Notes: generated by a model from the sequence alone, not told the origin. 64,000 nucleotides of DNA from CBDFMR01 sp965249765 (GCA_965249765.1 CBDFMR010000005.1:2790001-2854000); one strand, 5' to 3'; positions 25,171 through 34,637 are shown, counted from the stretch's first letter. Program-made: numbers and translations.

Positions 25171-27591
25171 ATGAACAATCAAGAAATTACAAAATTCAGA
25201 TACAAGTTTTTTGACAGAACATCAATTAACTCAAATACTGATAAGAATGATTGGATATTTAATAAAATAATGAAATTCGAAATAAGTGAATGTGATGATA
25301 ATTTCGCACATGAACATTTCGGTAAGTACTTATTTGATAAAGTCGTATTTGAAAAAGAATGGAATCTGTTAAAAGAAAAACTAAACAATTCTCAAATAGT
25401 ATATTTACACAGTTATGGCAAAAACGGCAAATCAACTTTTCTTCATCATTTTCTAAGAGACAGAAAATCAGAGAAATCAAATTATGAGATTATAAATTTC
25501 TCAAGTTTAAATAAGTATTGGTCAGCTAATCTAAATGAAAGAACAAGGGATTTTCTGAAATCGATTTATTATTTAGAACTTCAAAAGGATAAAGATCACA
25601 GAATAATAGATTTCCTAAACTACTTATTCACAAATCTTTCGTTTCATAAGCAAATAATTGGAACAAACAATTCAAGAATAGTTGAGTTTGTTCATCTACT
25701 AAGTAAAAAAATAAAAAAGAAACTTCATGCTAAAGAGTATATAGATGAAGATAGACAACTCGATTGTCATTATTTGATTTCAGACTTATTTAATGATAAT
25801 GAACTAACTAATGAATATCTACTATGTGCATTATTGAGTTTTAAATGCTATCAACATGCCAGAAAAGGTAGTACACGTGAATTGATCATTGCGTTAGATG
25901 ATTTGGATGATGTTTTTACATATTTGCCTGAAAGAATAAATCAAGTTTTAACAATTGTGGTTTATGAATTTATACATGATCTACAAAATATTTATACATC
26001 AATCTTCAAATGTAAAGATGGATATAGACTTGATTTGAAATTTATATTCGTTTATAGAACATCAAATTACTTGAGTTCTATTTATACAGACATAAGTAAA
26101 AATGAACAATCAAGGTTACAATTTTACAAAAATAATGCCAGCAAACTAAGACTCAGTTCAGTTCAAGAACCTTTTGGGATATATCAAAAGAGAATAGATT
26201 TCTATATAACTCTCTGTGGAATCAACAAGATAATTCCTTCCAATAAAGCCAGATTACTCTTAACATTTTTACATGTTATTAGAGAATACGATTTTGATTA
26301 CAGAAATATTTACTTGCAGCGAGTATTCAGGTTGTGGAACGGCAATAAATTCAGATTAACTGAATTTATTATGAATACCGATTTTACTGAATCAGAATTA
26401 TTATTGTTATTAGATATCGATCGGAAAATAAATTCAAATATCAAAATCAATATATTTCATAACAAGCTTGTTAAATATTTTATCCGAGTTGAATCTGGCA
26501 ATACTCTTTCTAAATTTATCGAATACTCAATAAATAATTTTGAAAGGGATAAAGTTAAAGGTCAGTGCTCAATTTCAAGATTATTTTTTACATACATATT
26601 TAATGAAAGGCAAAAGAATTTAAAAATTGAAACAATTCCAGATTCTTACTTTAAAGGGATCTCACTTAAATCATTTATAGAAGAAATAAAGTCCATAAGA
26701 AGAAATAATAGCCCCGTTTACACGGATAATGATATTTCTGAACTATTCCTAAATCTGTTTTCATTTGAAATTGATAATTGGGGAAACTTCTTTTCTTGCG
26801 TCACAGCCACAGATATTAGATCACTAAATAAACCTACGGAATATTACAAATTTGTTCATGACATACAAAAAGTACTATCAGAAGGAAGTCAGTTAGAAAA
26901 AGTAAAATTCTTCTATAATGATTCTGCTCCTTACTTCATGTTCCAATTTAAAAGGAGCTTTGAGTATTTTTCTGTCTGCGAGAATACTAACAATCCAATT
27001 TTAAGCAATTTGAAAATTACAATACTTGGAGATAAACGGTTCAATACAAATTTTGAGAGAACATTAGATGCAGTTTTAGAGAGAGTAAGGATAAGTACTA
27101 GGATTACAATAGAATTCTATGAAAATCATTTCGGAAACTTTACATTATCAGATTATGTTAATAGTAGTTTTAGCTATAAATCCAAATTCTATTTTGATGA
27201 TTTAATCTCAAAGATAATTGCATATCTGGAAGACATTAGATATGCAGTATTACAAAGTATAATTCCTATTACGGGTGGCTATGAAGAACTACCCACTCAA
27301 GCTAAACAACTGTGCAAAAACTATATTAACAAGTGTTTCACTTTAAATATTGAAAAATATGTTAAACATTTTTTCGAATTAACAACCAGATTAGAATTAG
27401 CAAATAAGGAAAAATATAGTATCGATGCGTCTTTATCGTTAAATACTGAAAAAGATTATGCACTGCCAGAATCATTATCAAGATCAATAACTTCATTCAA
27501 AATTCTTCAAAATCAGATAGACAAGATAAAAGAGTCAAATTTTGTAAATACTGATTTAGAGATCAAAACAAGATACCGTTATGAATCTTAG
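25171..27591 (+). CDS. Large P-loop NTPase, cassette 7
   Basis: The 806-residue protein has a Walker A motif GKNGKST (residues 83-89) and a Walker B-like LIIALDDLDD (238-247), as in KAP/STAND-type NTPases used as sensors. The remaining 500 residues are helix-rich with no recognised catalytic motif. It overlaps the following alpha/beta hydrolase gene by 11 bp, so the products are probably made in fixed ratio. An anti-phage sensor-effector pair is the most attractive reading but is inference. Confidence 0.65.
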   Translation: MNNQEITKFRYKFFDRTSINSNTDKNDWIFNKIMKFEISECDDNFAHEHFGKYLFDKVVFEKEWNLLKEKLNNSQIVYLHSYGKNGKSTFLHHFLRDRKSEKSNYEIINFSSLNKYWSANLNERTRDFLKSIYYLELQKDKDHRIIDFLNYLFTNLSFHKQIIGTNNSRIVEFVHLLSKKIKKKLHAKEYIDEDRQLDCHYLISDLFNDNELTNEYLLCALLSFKCYQHARKGSTRELIIALDDLDDVFTYLPERINQVLTIVVYEFIHDLQNIYTSIFKCKDGYRLDLKFIFVYRTSNYLSSIYTDISKNEQSRLQFYKNNASKLRLSSVQEPFGIYQKRIDFYITLCGINKIIPSNKARLLLTFLHVIREYDFDYRNIYLQRVFRLWNGNKFRLTEFIMNTDFTESELLLLLDIDRKINSNIKINIFHNKLVKYFIRVESGNTLSKFIEYSINNFERDKVKGQCSISRLFFTYIFNERQKNLKIETIPDSYFKGISLKSFIEEIKSIRRNNSPVYTDNDISELFLNLFSFEIDNWGNFFSCVTATDIRSLNKPTEYYKFVHDIQKVLSEGSQLEKVKFFYNDSAPYFMFQFKRSFEYFSVCENTNNPILSNLKITILGDKRFNTNFERTLDAVLERVRISTRITIEFYENHFGNFTLSDYVNSSFSYKSKFYFDDLISKIIAYLEDIRYAVLQSIIPITGGYEELPTQAKQLCKNYINKCFTLNIEKYVKHFFELTTRLELANKEKYSIDASLSLNTEKDYALPESLSRSITSFKILQNQIDKIKESNFVNTDLEIKTRYRYES

Positions 27592-28831
27592 AGAGTATTC
27601 AAATGACGGAAACGATTGTCTTGTTGTTTTTATTCATGGTATTCTTTCTGATGGATTTAATGCATGGTATGAATCAAATGAGAGAGTATTTTGGCCGAGA
27701 ATGATTATAAATAGTCCAACTCTTTCAGATTTGGATGTAATCTCAATATCATATCCAACTAATATATTTCTCACGGATTATGGGCCAAACGAAATCTGTT
27801 CCGAACTCAAGGTTAGATTCGATAACTTAGTTCTGTTTAAAAGAGAAAAAATAATATTTGTCTGCCATAGTCTTGGTGGAATTATTGCACGTAGATTTAT
27901 AGTTAAGTACTCAAATGAGTTTATTCAAAAAGAAATTATTTTAGGATTGTACCTTATTGCCTCACCAACTAATGGTTCGGGCTATGCATCTCTACTTAGC
28001 ATTCCTATAAGAATTATTGCATTTGAACAAGGCGATATACTTAGAAAAAACTCTTCTTTTCTCAAAAGTCTACATTCCGATTTCACTACATTAATAGGTA
28101 ATGATGAATTTCATCTTATTGGTAGAGAAATTATTGAACATAAATTTCTATATACGATACCTCTAATAAAACCAATTGTACAGAGATACTCAGGTGTAAA
28201 TTACTTCGAAGATCCATTGCTAATTCCCAAAACAAATCATTGCACCATAAATACACCTATTAGTAAAAATGATACTCAACATCAATGTCTAATAGAATTA
28301 ATTCACAGAGCATTAAACTATGAGTGGAGAAATCAGAAAAAGATTGATGCTAATCTGAGAAGATCTTCTTTAATTAATTCCATACAAAATGAATTAATCC
28401 CTATTCTTAAAAAATTGAAATTGGATTCGATTCATGACATAAGTTTTAACGATAGTGATCATATAGATTTATTTCAAGATTATTCGAAAGCAAATACTAA
28501 AATATCACGGATTTTAAGCTTCATAAATCCAAATAGCAAACTTTATGAAGCAATTTTTCAACTTCTTGAATACTTAAAATTTATGCACTTATTTTGCGTC
28601 AGTAAGAATCAACTTGAAAGGGATAAGTACTTATTAAAAATTGATTTTGCTCTGTCATTCGAGAATGTGGACTTTAATGAACTCAGAATTGACTTTAATA
28701 GAACTTCTGATCCAGCAGAAAACTCTTTATTCTTTTTGAATTGGAATAATTTAATTACCCACTTATGTGAAGAATGTGAGAAATGTATTGAGAAAACAGC
28801 TGAATCGCAAGAAATTATATTTGCAAGATAA
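27581..28831 (+). CDS. Alpha/beta-hydrolase (lipase-like), cassette 7
   Basis: The 416-residue protein has an N-terminal alpha/beta-hydrolase domain: an oxyanion-hole HG at residues 19-20 and a nucleophile elbow CHSLGG with Ser97. A later Asp/His probably lies in the 200-230 region (NHCTINTP). Such domains cleave lipid or other esters. The C-terminal half (about 240-416) is helical and unrecognised. There is no signal peptide, so it acts in the cytosol, perhaps on membrane lipids when switched on by the partner NTPase. Confidence 0.7.
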   Translation: MNLREYSNDGNDCLVVFIHGILSDGFNAWYESNERVFWPRMIINSPTLSDLDVISISYPTNIFLTDYGPNEICSELKVRFDNLVLFKREKIIFVCHSLGGIIARRFIVKYSNEFIQKEIILGLYLIASPTNGSGYASLLSIPIRIIAFEQGDILRKNSSFLKSLHSDFTTLIGNDEFHLIGREIIEHKFLYTIPLIKPIVQRYSGVNYFEDPLLIPKTNHCTINTPISKNDTQHQCLIELIHRALNYEWRNQKKIDANLRRSSLINSIQNELIPILKKLKLDSIHDISFNDSDHIDLFQDYSKANTKISRILSFINPNSKLYEAIFQLLEYLKFMHLFCVSKNQLERDKYLLKIDFALSFENVDFNELRIDFNRTSDPAENSLFFLNWNNLITHLCEECEKCIEKTAESQEIIFAR

Positions 28832-28837
28832 AATCCT

Positions 28838-28901
28838 GAGCCTAACAATGCATATGACAGTCAGCCTTCCCATTCGGTCAGGCCGCTGCATATGCCAACC
28901 G
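28838..28901 (+). other. attC site 7 (end of cassette 7, 25145-28901)
   Basis: R'' GAGCCTAAC pairs 9 of 9 with GTTAGGCTC at 25144. Inner arms TGCATATG/CATATGCC. The adjoining cassette carries an IS110 copy ten bases after the G. Confidence 0.88.
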
Positions 28902-28911
28902 TTATGGGCAA

Positions 28912-29234
28912 TTCCCCAGATTTGCAGTTCCAAATTTTAGAAAGCAAGCTATAAAACTCTCCACAGCAAATTAATTTCCCTCGCTAACGTGAATACATCT
29001 TATCTTAGAATTGGCTCTATCAGAGACCGGTTTATTTAATGGTATCTCTGTTCATTTCGGTGGACAAGTCCCAGCGTCATTCTGGTACGAGAAGTAAAAA
29101 GTCCCTAATTCACGTTTAGGGACAGTTGATAAATTTCAATGGTGGTCACGCTTTGGCGTGAACCCCGATCAGAATAATTTTCAATAATAAAGATACTTCT
29201 TGTTAGAGTCTATTTTATAATCTAAATCTATAAA
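28912..29234 (+). ncRNA. Candidate bridge-RNA region of IS110 copy 1
   Basis: The 324-bp non-coding left end precedes the transposase. It contains two clear hairpins, GTCCCTAA/TTAGGGAC (29101-29123) and GGTCACGC/GCGTGAACC (29144-29164). IS110-group elements encode their target- and donor-guiding bridge RNA here. The internal loops were not matched to targets by eye, so limits are approximate. Confidence 0.5.
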
Positions 29235-30644
29235 ATGGAAAAGAAGGCAATCTCGATGCAAATCATCAATCCTAATTGTGCGGGGATAGATGTAGGAAGC
29301 CGAAGTCACTTTGTGGCATTAGGTCAAGCAAACAAAGATGTAAGAGAATTCGGAGTGTATGCCGAAGATCTAAAAGCACTATCAAAATGGTTGCACTCAA
29401 AAGATATCACAAGTGTAGCTATGGAGTCCACTGGAACCTACTGGCAGAACCTCTTTGTAGAGCTGATGAATTCAGGTCTTGAGGTCATACTTACCAATGG
29501 TAAGTTTACAAAGAATATCAATCGGAAAAAGACAGATGTACTAGATTGTCAATGGATACAAAAGATGCATACTCTGGGTTTACTTCCAGCAAGTTTTTTG
29601 CCAGATGAAACCACTGAGAAGCTGAGAACTTTATGTAGACATAGAGCCAAGATGATCGCTCAAAAAGCCGACACATCACATAAAATGCAGAAGTTTCTCA
29701 AGTGGCTAAATTTCAGACTAGATGTGGTCGTCAGAGATGTGACTGGTCTTACAGGAATCAAAATAATAGAAGCAATTTGTAATGGTGATTTAGATCCAAA
29801 ATCTCTAGCAACTCACAGACATTACAATTGCAAAAAATCAGAAGAGGAGATTGCCAAGGCCTTAGTGTCAAATGAAAGAAAAGATTACCTCTTTGGGCTG
29901 AAGCAAGAGTTCAAGCGATACAGATTCTATCAATCTATGATAAAAGAATGTGATTTTGAAATTGCAGATTTCTTGCAGAATTTTATTAATCAGAAGCAAG
30001 GAGTAGTCGACGATCTTCCTACCAAAAAACCATATAAGAAACAAAATAAGAATGGCCTAAAAGGTATTGATTTAAATATAATATCATATCAATACTTTAA
30101 TGGAGTTGACCTGATGGCAATACCAGGAGTAAGCCACAGTACAGTTCTCACATTCATGAGCGAAATAGGTCCAGAAGGGCTGAAGAAATTCTCTTCTGCC
30201 AAGAAGTTTGCTTCATGGCTTAGGTTGGCCCCCAACAACAAAATGAGTGGAGGAAGAATCCTGTCCAATAGAATACCTAAAGGAAGTAATCGACTTAAGA
30301 TCGCTTTGAGAAATGCTGCAAATGCAGTTGGCAATTTAAAAGACTCGGATCTAGGTAAGTTCTTCAAAAAGATAGCTTTTCGAAAAGGTAGACAAGCAGC
30401 TATCACAGCAACCGCCAGAAAACTTGCAGTCATCCTTTGGAATATGGTTACCAAGAGGGAGCAATACAATCCAACAAATCAATATGTATTCCTTGATGAA
30501 AAACGAAGAGCTATAGCTCAGCTCAGAAAGAAAATTAGTAAATTTGGTATTGACCCCAATGATTTGGGAATCTTCAGCAGACAGAAATACAAATTAGCTT
30601 ACGAGAAAAAGAGAATTGATAATCAAGGGGTTAGAGAACGTTAG
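29235..30644 (+). CDS. IS110-family DEDD recombinase, copy 1
   Basis: The 469-residue protein has an N-terminal RuvC-like DEDD domain (Asp19 in AGIDVGS, Glu64 in AMEST, Asp101 and Asp104 in KTDVLD). The C-terminal Transposase_20 domain carries AIPGVS near residue 295 and the candidate nucleophile Ser338 in NKMSGGRIL. Length and motif order match the family. It is intact. Confidence 0.93.
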   Translation: MEKKAISMQIINPNCAGIDVGSRSHFVALGQANKDVREFGVYAEDLKALSKWLHSKDITSVAMESTGTYWQNLFVELMNSGLEVILTNGKFTKNINRKKTDVLDCQWIQKMHTLGLLPASFLPDETTEKLRTLCRHRAKMIAQKADTSHKMQKFLKWLNFRLDVVVRDVTGLTGIKIIEAICNGDLDPKSLATHRHYNCKKSEEEIAKALVSNERKDYLFGLKQEFKRYRFYQSMIKECDFEIADFLQNFINQKQGVVDDLPTKKPYKKQNKNGLKGIDLNIISYQYFNGVDLMAIPGVSHSTVLTFMSEIGPEGLKKFSSAKKFASWLRLAPNNKMSGGRILSNRIPKGSNRLKIALRNAANAVGNLKDSDLGKFFKKIAFRKGRQAAITATARKLAVILWNMVTKREQYNPTNQYVFLDEKRRAIAQLRKKISKFGIDPNDLGIFSRQKYKLAYEKKRIDNQGVRER

Positions 30645-30660
30645 TCAGAATAAAGAATAG

Positions 30661-31323
30661 ATGGAAAAAGTAAAATCAAAATGTAAGTCTTGCGGAACAC
30701 CTGTAATTAAAGAACCTGTTCCAATAGAACCACCTAAACCTGAAATAATATATAAAAGGGTTTTGGAGATTGGTAGTGAATGTATCACTTGCGGCATTAG
30801 TTTTAATGACTTGTACCAAAGATTACAAGACGAAGGATTTGAATTTGACGAAGGCGGTTGCTTAAAAAGATGTCTAAGAGAATGGTTTTGGTGTTCTTTC
30901 TTCCACGAAGAAGCACATTGCGTAAACGACAACACTAAAGTTGATATTAAAAAGTTAGACAAACACTTAAATTGTAACTTTATTTTGAAGGCAGAGAGTT
31001 GTATGAAACTTCTGACTTTTAAAGAAGCTGAAAATAATGTAAAAACAGCTTCCGAAAATGCCTTAACAGCCAAACGGTCAAATAATGTTGCCTTAATTGC
31101 TCTTGCCATTTCTATATTGGGTTTAGGATATGGATTATATCACGATAAAGATGAGTTAGAATATAACAAAGCATATAACCTCCAACAAGAAAAGACCACA
31201 AAAGAAATGCAGAATATAGAACAGCACGAGAACGCCAAACTTGATACCATAGCTTCCAAAGTTCAGGTTCTATACGAGTATTTGAAGGAGCAACAGGAGG
31301 TTTCTCCCCATACAAATAAGTAA
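30661..31323 (+). CDS. Cys-rich protein with one membrane segment, cassette 8
   Basis: The 220-residue protein begins with CKSCG. Further cysteines occur as CITCG, GGCLKRC, WCSFFHEEAHC and later single Cys, so it probably binds zinc. A hydrophobic segment VALIALAISILGLGYGLY spans about residues 141-158, and a charged coiled-coil-like tail follows. Not recognised. The IS110 insertion has replaced its upstream sequence from base 11 of the cassette, so expression may now depend on the IS. Confidence 0.6.
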   Translation: MEKVKSKCKSCGTPVIKEPVPIEPPKPEIIYKRVLEIGSECITCGISFNDLYQRLQDEGFEFDEGGCLKRCLREWFWCSFFHEEAHCVNDNTKVDIKKLDKHLNCNFILKAESCMKLLTFKEAENNVKTASENALTAKRSNNVALIALAISILGLGYGLYHDKDELEYNKAYNLQQEKTTKEMQNIEQHENAKLDTIASKVQVLYEYLKEQQEVSPHTNK

Positions 31324-31376
31324 TAAGTTTTATAAAGTATTTATATATCATAATGTTTAATTTTAAAAGTAATAAA

Positions 31377-31434
31377 GCCCATAACAAGGTGTATAAAACC
31401 ATAGCCTAACGGCATACGGTTTATACACAGACCG
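31377..31434 (+). other. attC site 8 (end of cassette 8, 28902-31434)
   Basis: R'' GCCCATAAC pairs 9 of 9 with GTTATGGGC at 28901, across the IS110 insertion. Inner arms GTGTATAAA/TTTATACAC. Confidence 0.88.
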
Positions 31435-31469
31435 TTATGGAGTATTATAGAAAAGAATAAATCAGAGGA

Positions 31470-32033
31470 ATGAAAAAATACAAAGCACTTAATAATTCTA
31501 TCTTCCAAAGAGATACTTACTCATTAATACCTATCAGATATGAAGATAGGTTTAGTATAATGAAATGGCGAAATGATCAGGTTTATCATCTGCGTCAATC
31601 AAAACTATTAACAGAATATGATCAAGAAAATTATTTTAAAACAATTATCTCAAAACAATTTGAAGAAGAATTTCCTTCACAAATTTTATTTTCCTTTTTG
31701 AAGAACAATTTATGTATTGGGTATGGAGGGTTAGTTCACATTAATTGGATTGATAGAAATGCAGAACTGTCTTTTATTATGGATACAGATTTAGAAAAAG
31801 ATAAGTTTTATGAAATTTGGAGTAGCTATTTACCTTTAATTGAAGTTGTTGCTTTTAATGATTTAAAATTCCACAAGATTCATACATATGCATTTGATTT
31901 AAGGCCTCATTTGTATTTTATGTTGGAGGAAAATGGATATATAAAAGAGGCTGTTTTAAAAGAGCATTGTCTTATTAATCACGAATATAAAAATGTAATT
32001 ATTCACAGTAAATTAAATAAAAATGGATATTAA
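31470..32033 (+). CDS. GNAT-family N-acetyltransferase, cassette 9
   Basis: The 187-residue acetyltransferase-like protein opens with a RYEDRFSIMKWRNDQVYHLR block, followed by CIGYGGLVHINW strands. A degenerate acyl-CoA loop and a helix ending in HIYFMLEENGYIKEAVLKEH come later. Probably acts on a sugar or small molecule. Its stop overlaps the next acetyltransferase by 11 bp. Confidence 0.7.
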   Translation: MKKYKALNNSIFQRDTYSLIPIRYEDRFSIMKWRNDQVYHLRQSKLLTEYDQENYFKTIISKQFEEEFPSQILFSFLKNNLCIGYGGLVHINWIDRNAELSFIMDTDLEKDKFYEIWSSYLPLIEVVAFNDLKFHKIHTYAFDLRPHLYFMLEENGYIKEAVLKEHCLINHEYKNVIIHSKLNKNGY

Positions 32034-32565
32034 ATTAAACACCTTAACAGAAAATGACATAGAGCTTGTTCGTACTTGGCGTAACTCTAAAGATGTTGCA
32101 AAATACATGTACACAGAGAATAAAATAACAAGTGAACAACAAAAAAAATGGTTTGATTCTATTCAAAACAGAAAAGACTGTAAGTATTGGATAATAGAGT
32201 ATGATGGAAGGAAAATAGGATTGGCAAATTTAATCGATATAAATCAAGCATTACAGAGCTGTTCTTGGGCATTTTACTTAGGAGACTCAAGTATTCGAGG
32301 AGCTGGAATTGGTAGTAAGGTTGAATACAATGTTTTAACCTTTGTCTTTGACGAATTAAATTTAAACAAACTGAGATGTGAGGTTTTTGTTGAAAACGAA
32401 AAAGTAATAAAAATGCACGAAAAATTTGGTTTTAGGCGAGAAGCATACTACCGTGAGCATTGTATCAAAGAAAATCAGAAATTAGATGTAGTAGGGCTCG
32501 GGATTTTACAAAGCGAATGGAATCAGCTAAAAAGCGAACATTATAAAAGAATCTATGGACAATAG
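32023..32565 (+). CDS. PseH-like GNAT N-acetyltransferase, cassette 9
   Basis: This 180-residue protein resembles PseH, which N-acetylates the 4-amino group of a UDP-sugar in pseudaminic acid synthesis. Visible features are ELVRTWRNSKDVAKYMYTENKI near the N-terminus, KYWIIEYDGRKIGLANLIDI, WAFYLGDSSIRGAGIGSKVE (acyl-CoA loop) and HEKFGFRREAYYREH. No other Pse genes are present in the cassette. It overlaps both neighbours by 11 bp. Confidence 0.7.
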   Translation: MDIKLNTLTENDIELVRTWRNSKDVAKYMYTENKITSEQQKKWFDSIQNRKDCKYWIIEYDGRKIGLANLIDINQALQSCSWAFYLGDSSIRGAGIGSKVEYNVLTFVFDELNLNKLRCEVFVENEKVIKMHEKFGFRREAYYREHCIKENQKLDVVGLGILQSEWNQLKSEHYKRIYGQ

Positions 32566-32965
32566 TATGAAATTAAATACAACTTTTGAATACCCGTTTA
32601 AATTTTCTCAAAAAGATGTGGTCAATTTTGCGGAAGCAACAGGGGACAAAAATCCTATTCATTTAGACGAGGAATATGCAAAAAAAACACTTTTTAAAAG
32701 GAGAATCTTACACGGGTTTTTAGGTGGAAGTATCTTTTCAAAAGTATTCGGTACCCTGTTCCCTGGCGAAGGGACAATTTATCTCAAACAAAATATGTCT
32801 TTTTACAAACCAATGTTTACTGATGTAAGTTATAAAGCAGTTTTTACAATAGTAGAAATATTTCCTCAAAAAAATAGAGCATTGGTCAGAACTGATATAC
32901 TAAATGGTGATAAAGATATTATTACAACTGGCGAAGCATTAATAAGCCATAAGAGCATTTCCTGA
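32555..32965 (+). CDS. MaoC-like hot-dog hydratase/dehydratase, cassette 9
   Basis: A 136-residue hot-dog protein with the MaoC/(R)-hydratase signature: FAEATGDKNPIHLDEEYA contains Asp and His of the active site, and HGFLGGSIFSKVFG forms the central helix. The strand YLKQNMSFYKPMF follows. It probably hydrates an enoyl thioester. Together with two acetyltransferases it may supply an unusual acyl group for a surface glycan. That pathway is inferred. Confidence 0.8.
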   Translation: MDNSMKLNTTFEYPFKFSQKDVVNFAEATGDKNPIHLDEEYAKKTLFKRRILHGFLGGSIFSKVFGTLFPGEGTIYLKQNMSFYKPMFTDVSYKAVFTIVEIFPQKNRALVRTDILNGDKDIITTGEALISHKSIS

Positions 32966-32972
32966 TTAAACA

Positions 32973-33099
32973 CTCCATAACAATGTATATAAAAAATAGG
33001 CTATACAGTAGTAAAAACAGGTCTTTTGGCTCGTATTAAACTTTGTATTTAACTAAAAGATAGTGCTTCGAAATCGCCTACTTTTCATATACTGGTTCG
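32973..33099 (+). other. attC site 9, long type (end of cassette 9, 31435-33099)
   Basis: R'' CTCCATAAC pairs 9 of 9 with GTTATGGAG at 31434. Inner arms ATGTATAT/CATATAC. At 127 bp it is twice the usual length. Confidence 0.85.
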
Positions 33100-33134
33100 T
33101 TATGGAGTATTATAGAAAAGAATAAATCAGAGGA

Positions 33135-33698
33135 ATGAAAAAATACAAAGCACTTAATAATTCTATCTTCCAAAGAGATACTTACTCATTAATACCTATC
33201 AGATATGAAGATAGGTTTAGTATAATGAAATGGCGAAATGATCAGGTTTATCATCTGCGTCAATCAAAACTATTAACAGAATATGATCAAGAAAATTATT
33301 TTAAAACAATTATCTCAAAACAATTTGAAGAAGAATTTCCTTCACAAATTTTATTTTCCTTTTTGAAGAACAATTTATGTATTGGGTATGGAGGGTTAGT
33401 TCACATTAATTGGATTGATAGAAATGCAGAACTGTCTTTTATTATGGATACAGATTTAGAAAAAGATAAGTTTTATGAAATTTGGAGTAGCTATTTACCT
33501 TTAATTGAAGTTGTTGCTTTTAATGATTTAAAATTCCACAAGATTCATACATATGCATTTGATTTAAGGCCTCATTTGTATTTTATGTTGGAGGAAAATG
33601 GATATATAAAAGAGGCTGTTTTAAAAGAGCATTGTCTTATTAATCACGAATATAAAAATGTAATTATTCACAGTAAATTAAATAAAAATGGATATTAA
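33135..33698 (+). CDS. GNAT-family N-acetyltransferase, cassette 10 (second copy)
   Basis: Identical protein to 31470-32033. The whole 1665-bp cassette is repeated head to tail. Confidence 0.7.
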   Translation: MKKYKALNNSIFQRDTYSLIPIRYEDRFSIMKWRNDQVYHLRQSKLLTEYDQENYFKTIISKQFEEEFPSQILFSFLKNNLCIGYGGLVHINWIDRNAELSFIMDTDLEKDKFYEIWSSYLPLIEVVAFNDLKFHKIHTYAFDLRPHLYFMLEENGYIKEAVLKEHCLINHEYKNVIIHSKLNKNGY

Positions 33699-34230
33699 AT
33701 TAAACACCTTAACAGAAAATGACATAGAGCTTGTTCGTACTTGGCGTAACTCTAAAGATGTTGCAAAATACATGTACACAGAGAATAAAATAACAAGTGA
33801 ACAACAAAAAAAATGGTTTGATTCTATTCAAAACAGAAAAGACTGTAAGTATTGGATAATAGAGTATGATGGAAGGAAAATAGGATTGGCAAATTTAATC
33901 GATATAAATCAAGCATTACAGAGCTGTTCTTGGGCATTTTACTTAGGAGACTCAAGTATTCGAGGAGCTGGAATTGGTAGTAAGGTTGAATACAATGTTT
34001 TAACCTTTGTCTTTGACGAATTAAATTTAAACAAACTGAGATGTGAGGTTTTTGTTGAAAACGAAAAAGTAATAAAAATGCACGAAAAATTTGGTTTTAG
34101 GCGAGAAGCATACTACCGTGAGCATTGTATCAAAGAAAATCAGAAATTAGATGTAGTAGGGCTCGGGATTTTACAAAGCGAATGGAATCAGCTAAAAAGC
34201 GAACATTATAAAAGAATCTATGGACAATAG
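33688..34230 (+). CDS. PseH-like GNAT N-acetyltransferase, cassette 10 (second copy)
   Basis: Identical protein to 32023-32565, with the same 11-bp overlaps. Confidence 0.7.
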   Translation: MDIKLNTLTENDIELVRTWRNSKDVAKYMYTENKITSEQQKKWFDSIQNRKDCKYWIIEYDGRKIGLANLIDINQALQSCSWAFYLGDSSIRGAGIGSKVEYNVLTFVFDELNLNKLRCEVFVENEKVIKMHEKFGFRREAYYREHCIKENQKLDVVGLGILQSEWNQLKSEHYKRIYGQ

Positions 34231-34630
34231 TATGAAATTAAATACAACTTTTGAATACCCGTTTAAATTTTCTCAAAAAGATGTGGTCAATTTTGCGGAA
34301 GCAACAGGGGACAAAAATCCTATTCATTTAGACGAGGAATATGCAAAAAAAACACTTTTTAAAAGGAGAATCTTACACGGGTTTTTAGGTGGAAGTATCT
34401 TTTCAAAAGTATTCGGTACCCTGTTCCCTGGCGAAGGGACAATTTATCTCAAACAAAATATGTCTTTTTACAAACCAATGTTTACTGATGTAAGTTATAA
34501 AGCAGTTTTTACAATAGTAGAAATATTTCCTCAAAAAAATAGAGCATTGGTCAGAACTGATATACTAAATGGTGATAAAGATATTATTACAACTGGCGAA
34601 GCATTAATAAGCCATAAGAGCATTTCCTGA
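34220..34630 (+). CDS. MaoC-like hydratase, cassette 10 (second copy)
   Basis: Identical protein to 32555-32965. Confidence 0.8.
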   Translation: MDNSMKLNTTFEYPFKFSQKDVVNFAEATGDKNPIHLDEEYAKKTLFKRRILHGFLGGSIFSKVFGTLFPGEGTIYLKQNMSFYKPMFTDVSYKAVFTIVEIFPQKNRALVRTDILNGDKDIITTGEALISHKSIS

Positions 34631-34637
34631 TTAAACA

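Larger units (their letters stand above)
28911..30651 (+). mobile_element. IS110-family element, copy 1 (in cassette 8)
   Basis: Comparison of four copies fixes the ends. The left begins ATTCCCCAGATTTGC and the right ends CGTTAGTCAGAAT, with AT shared by both junctions. The element is about 1.74 kb with no terminal inverted repeats, normal for IS110. Left flank GTTATGGGCA is the R' box of attC 7. It lies nine bases upstream of the 220-residue gene of cassette 8. Confidence 0.92.

Noticed and set aside
29276..29482. 68-codon + frame inside IS110 transposase genes
   Set aside because: Shadow of the transposase in another frame, with no start context or protein-like pattern.
30089..30469. 126-codon minus-strand frame repeated in every IS110 copy
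   Set aside because: It is antisense to the conserved catalytic C-terminus of the transposase and repeats only because the element does.
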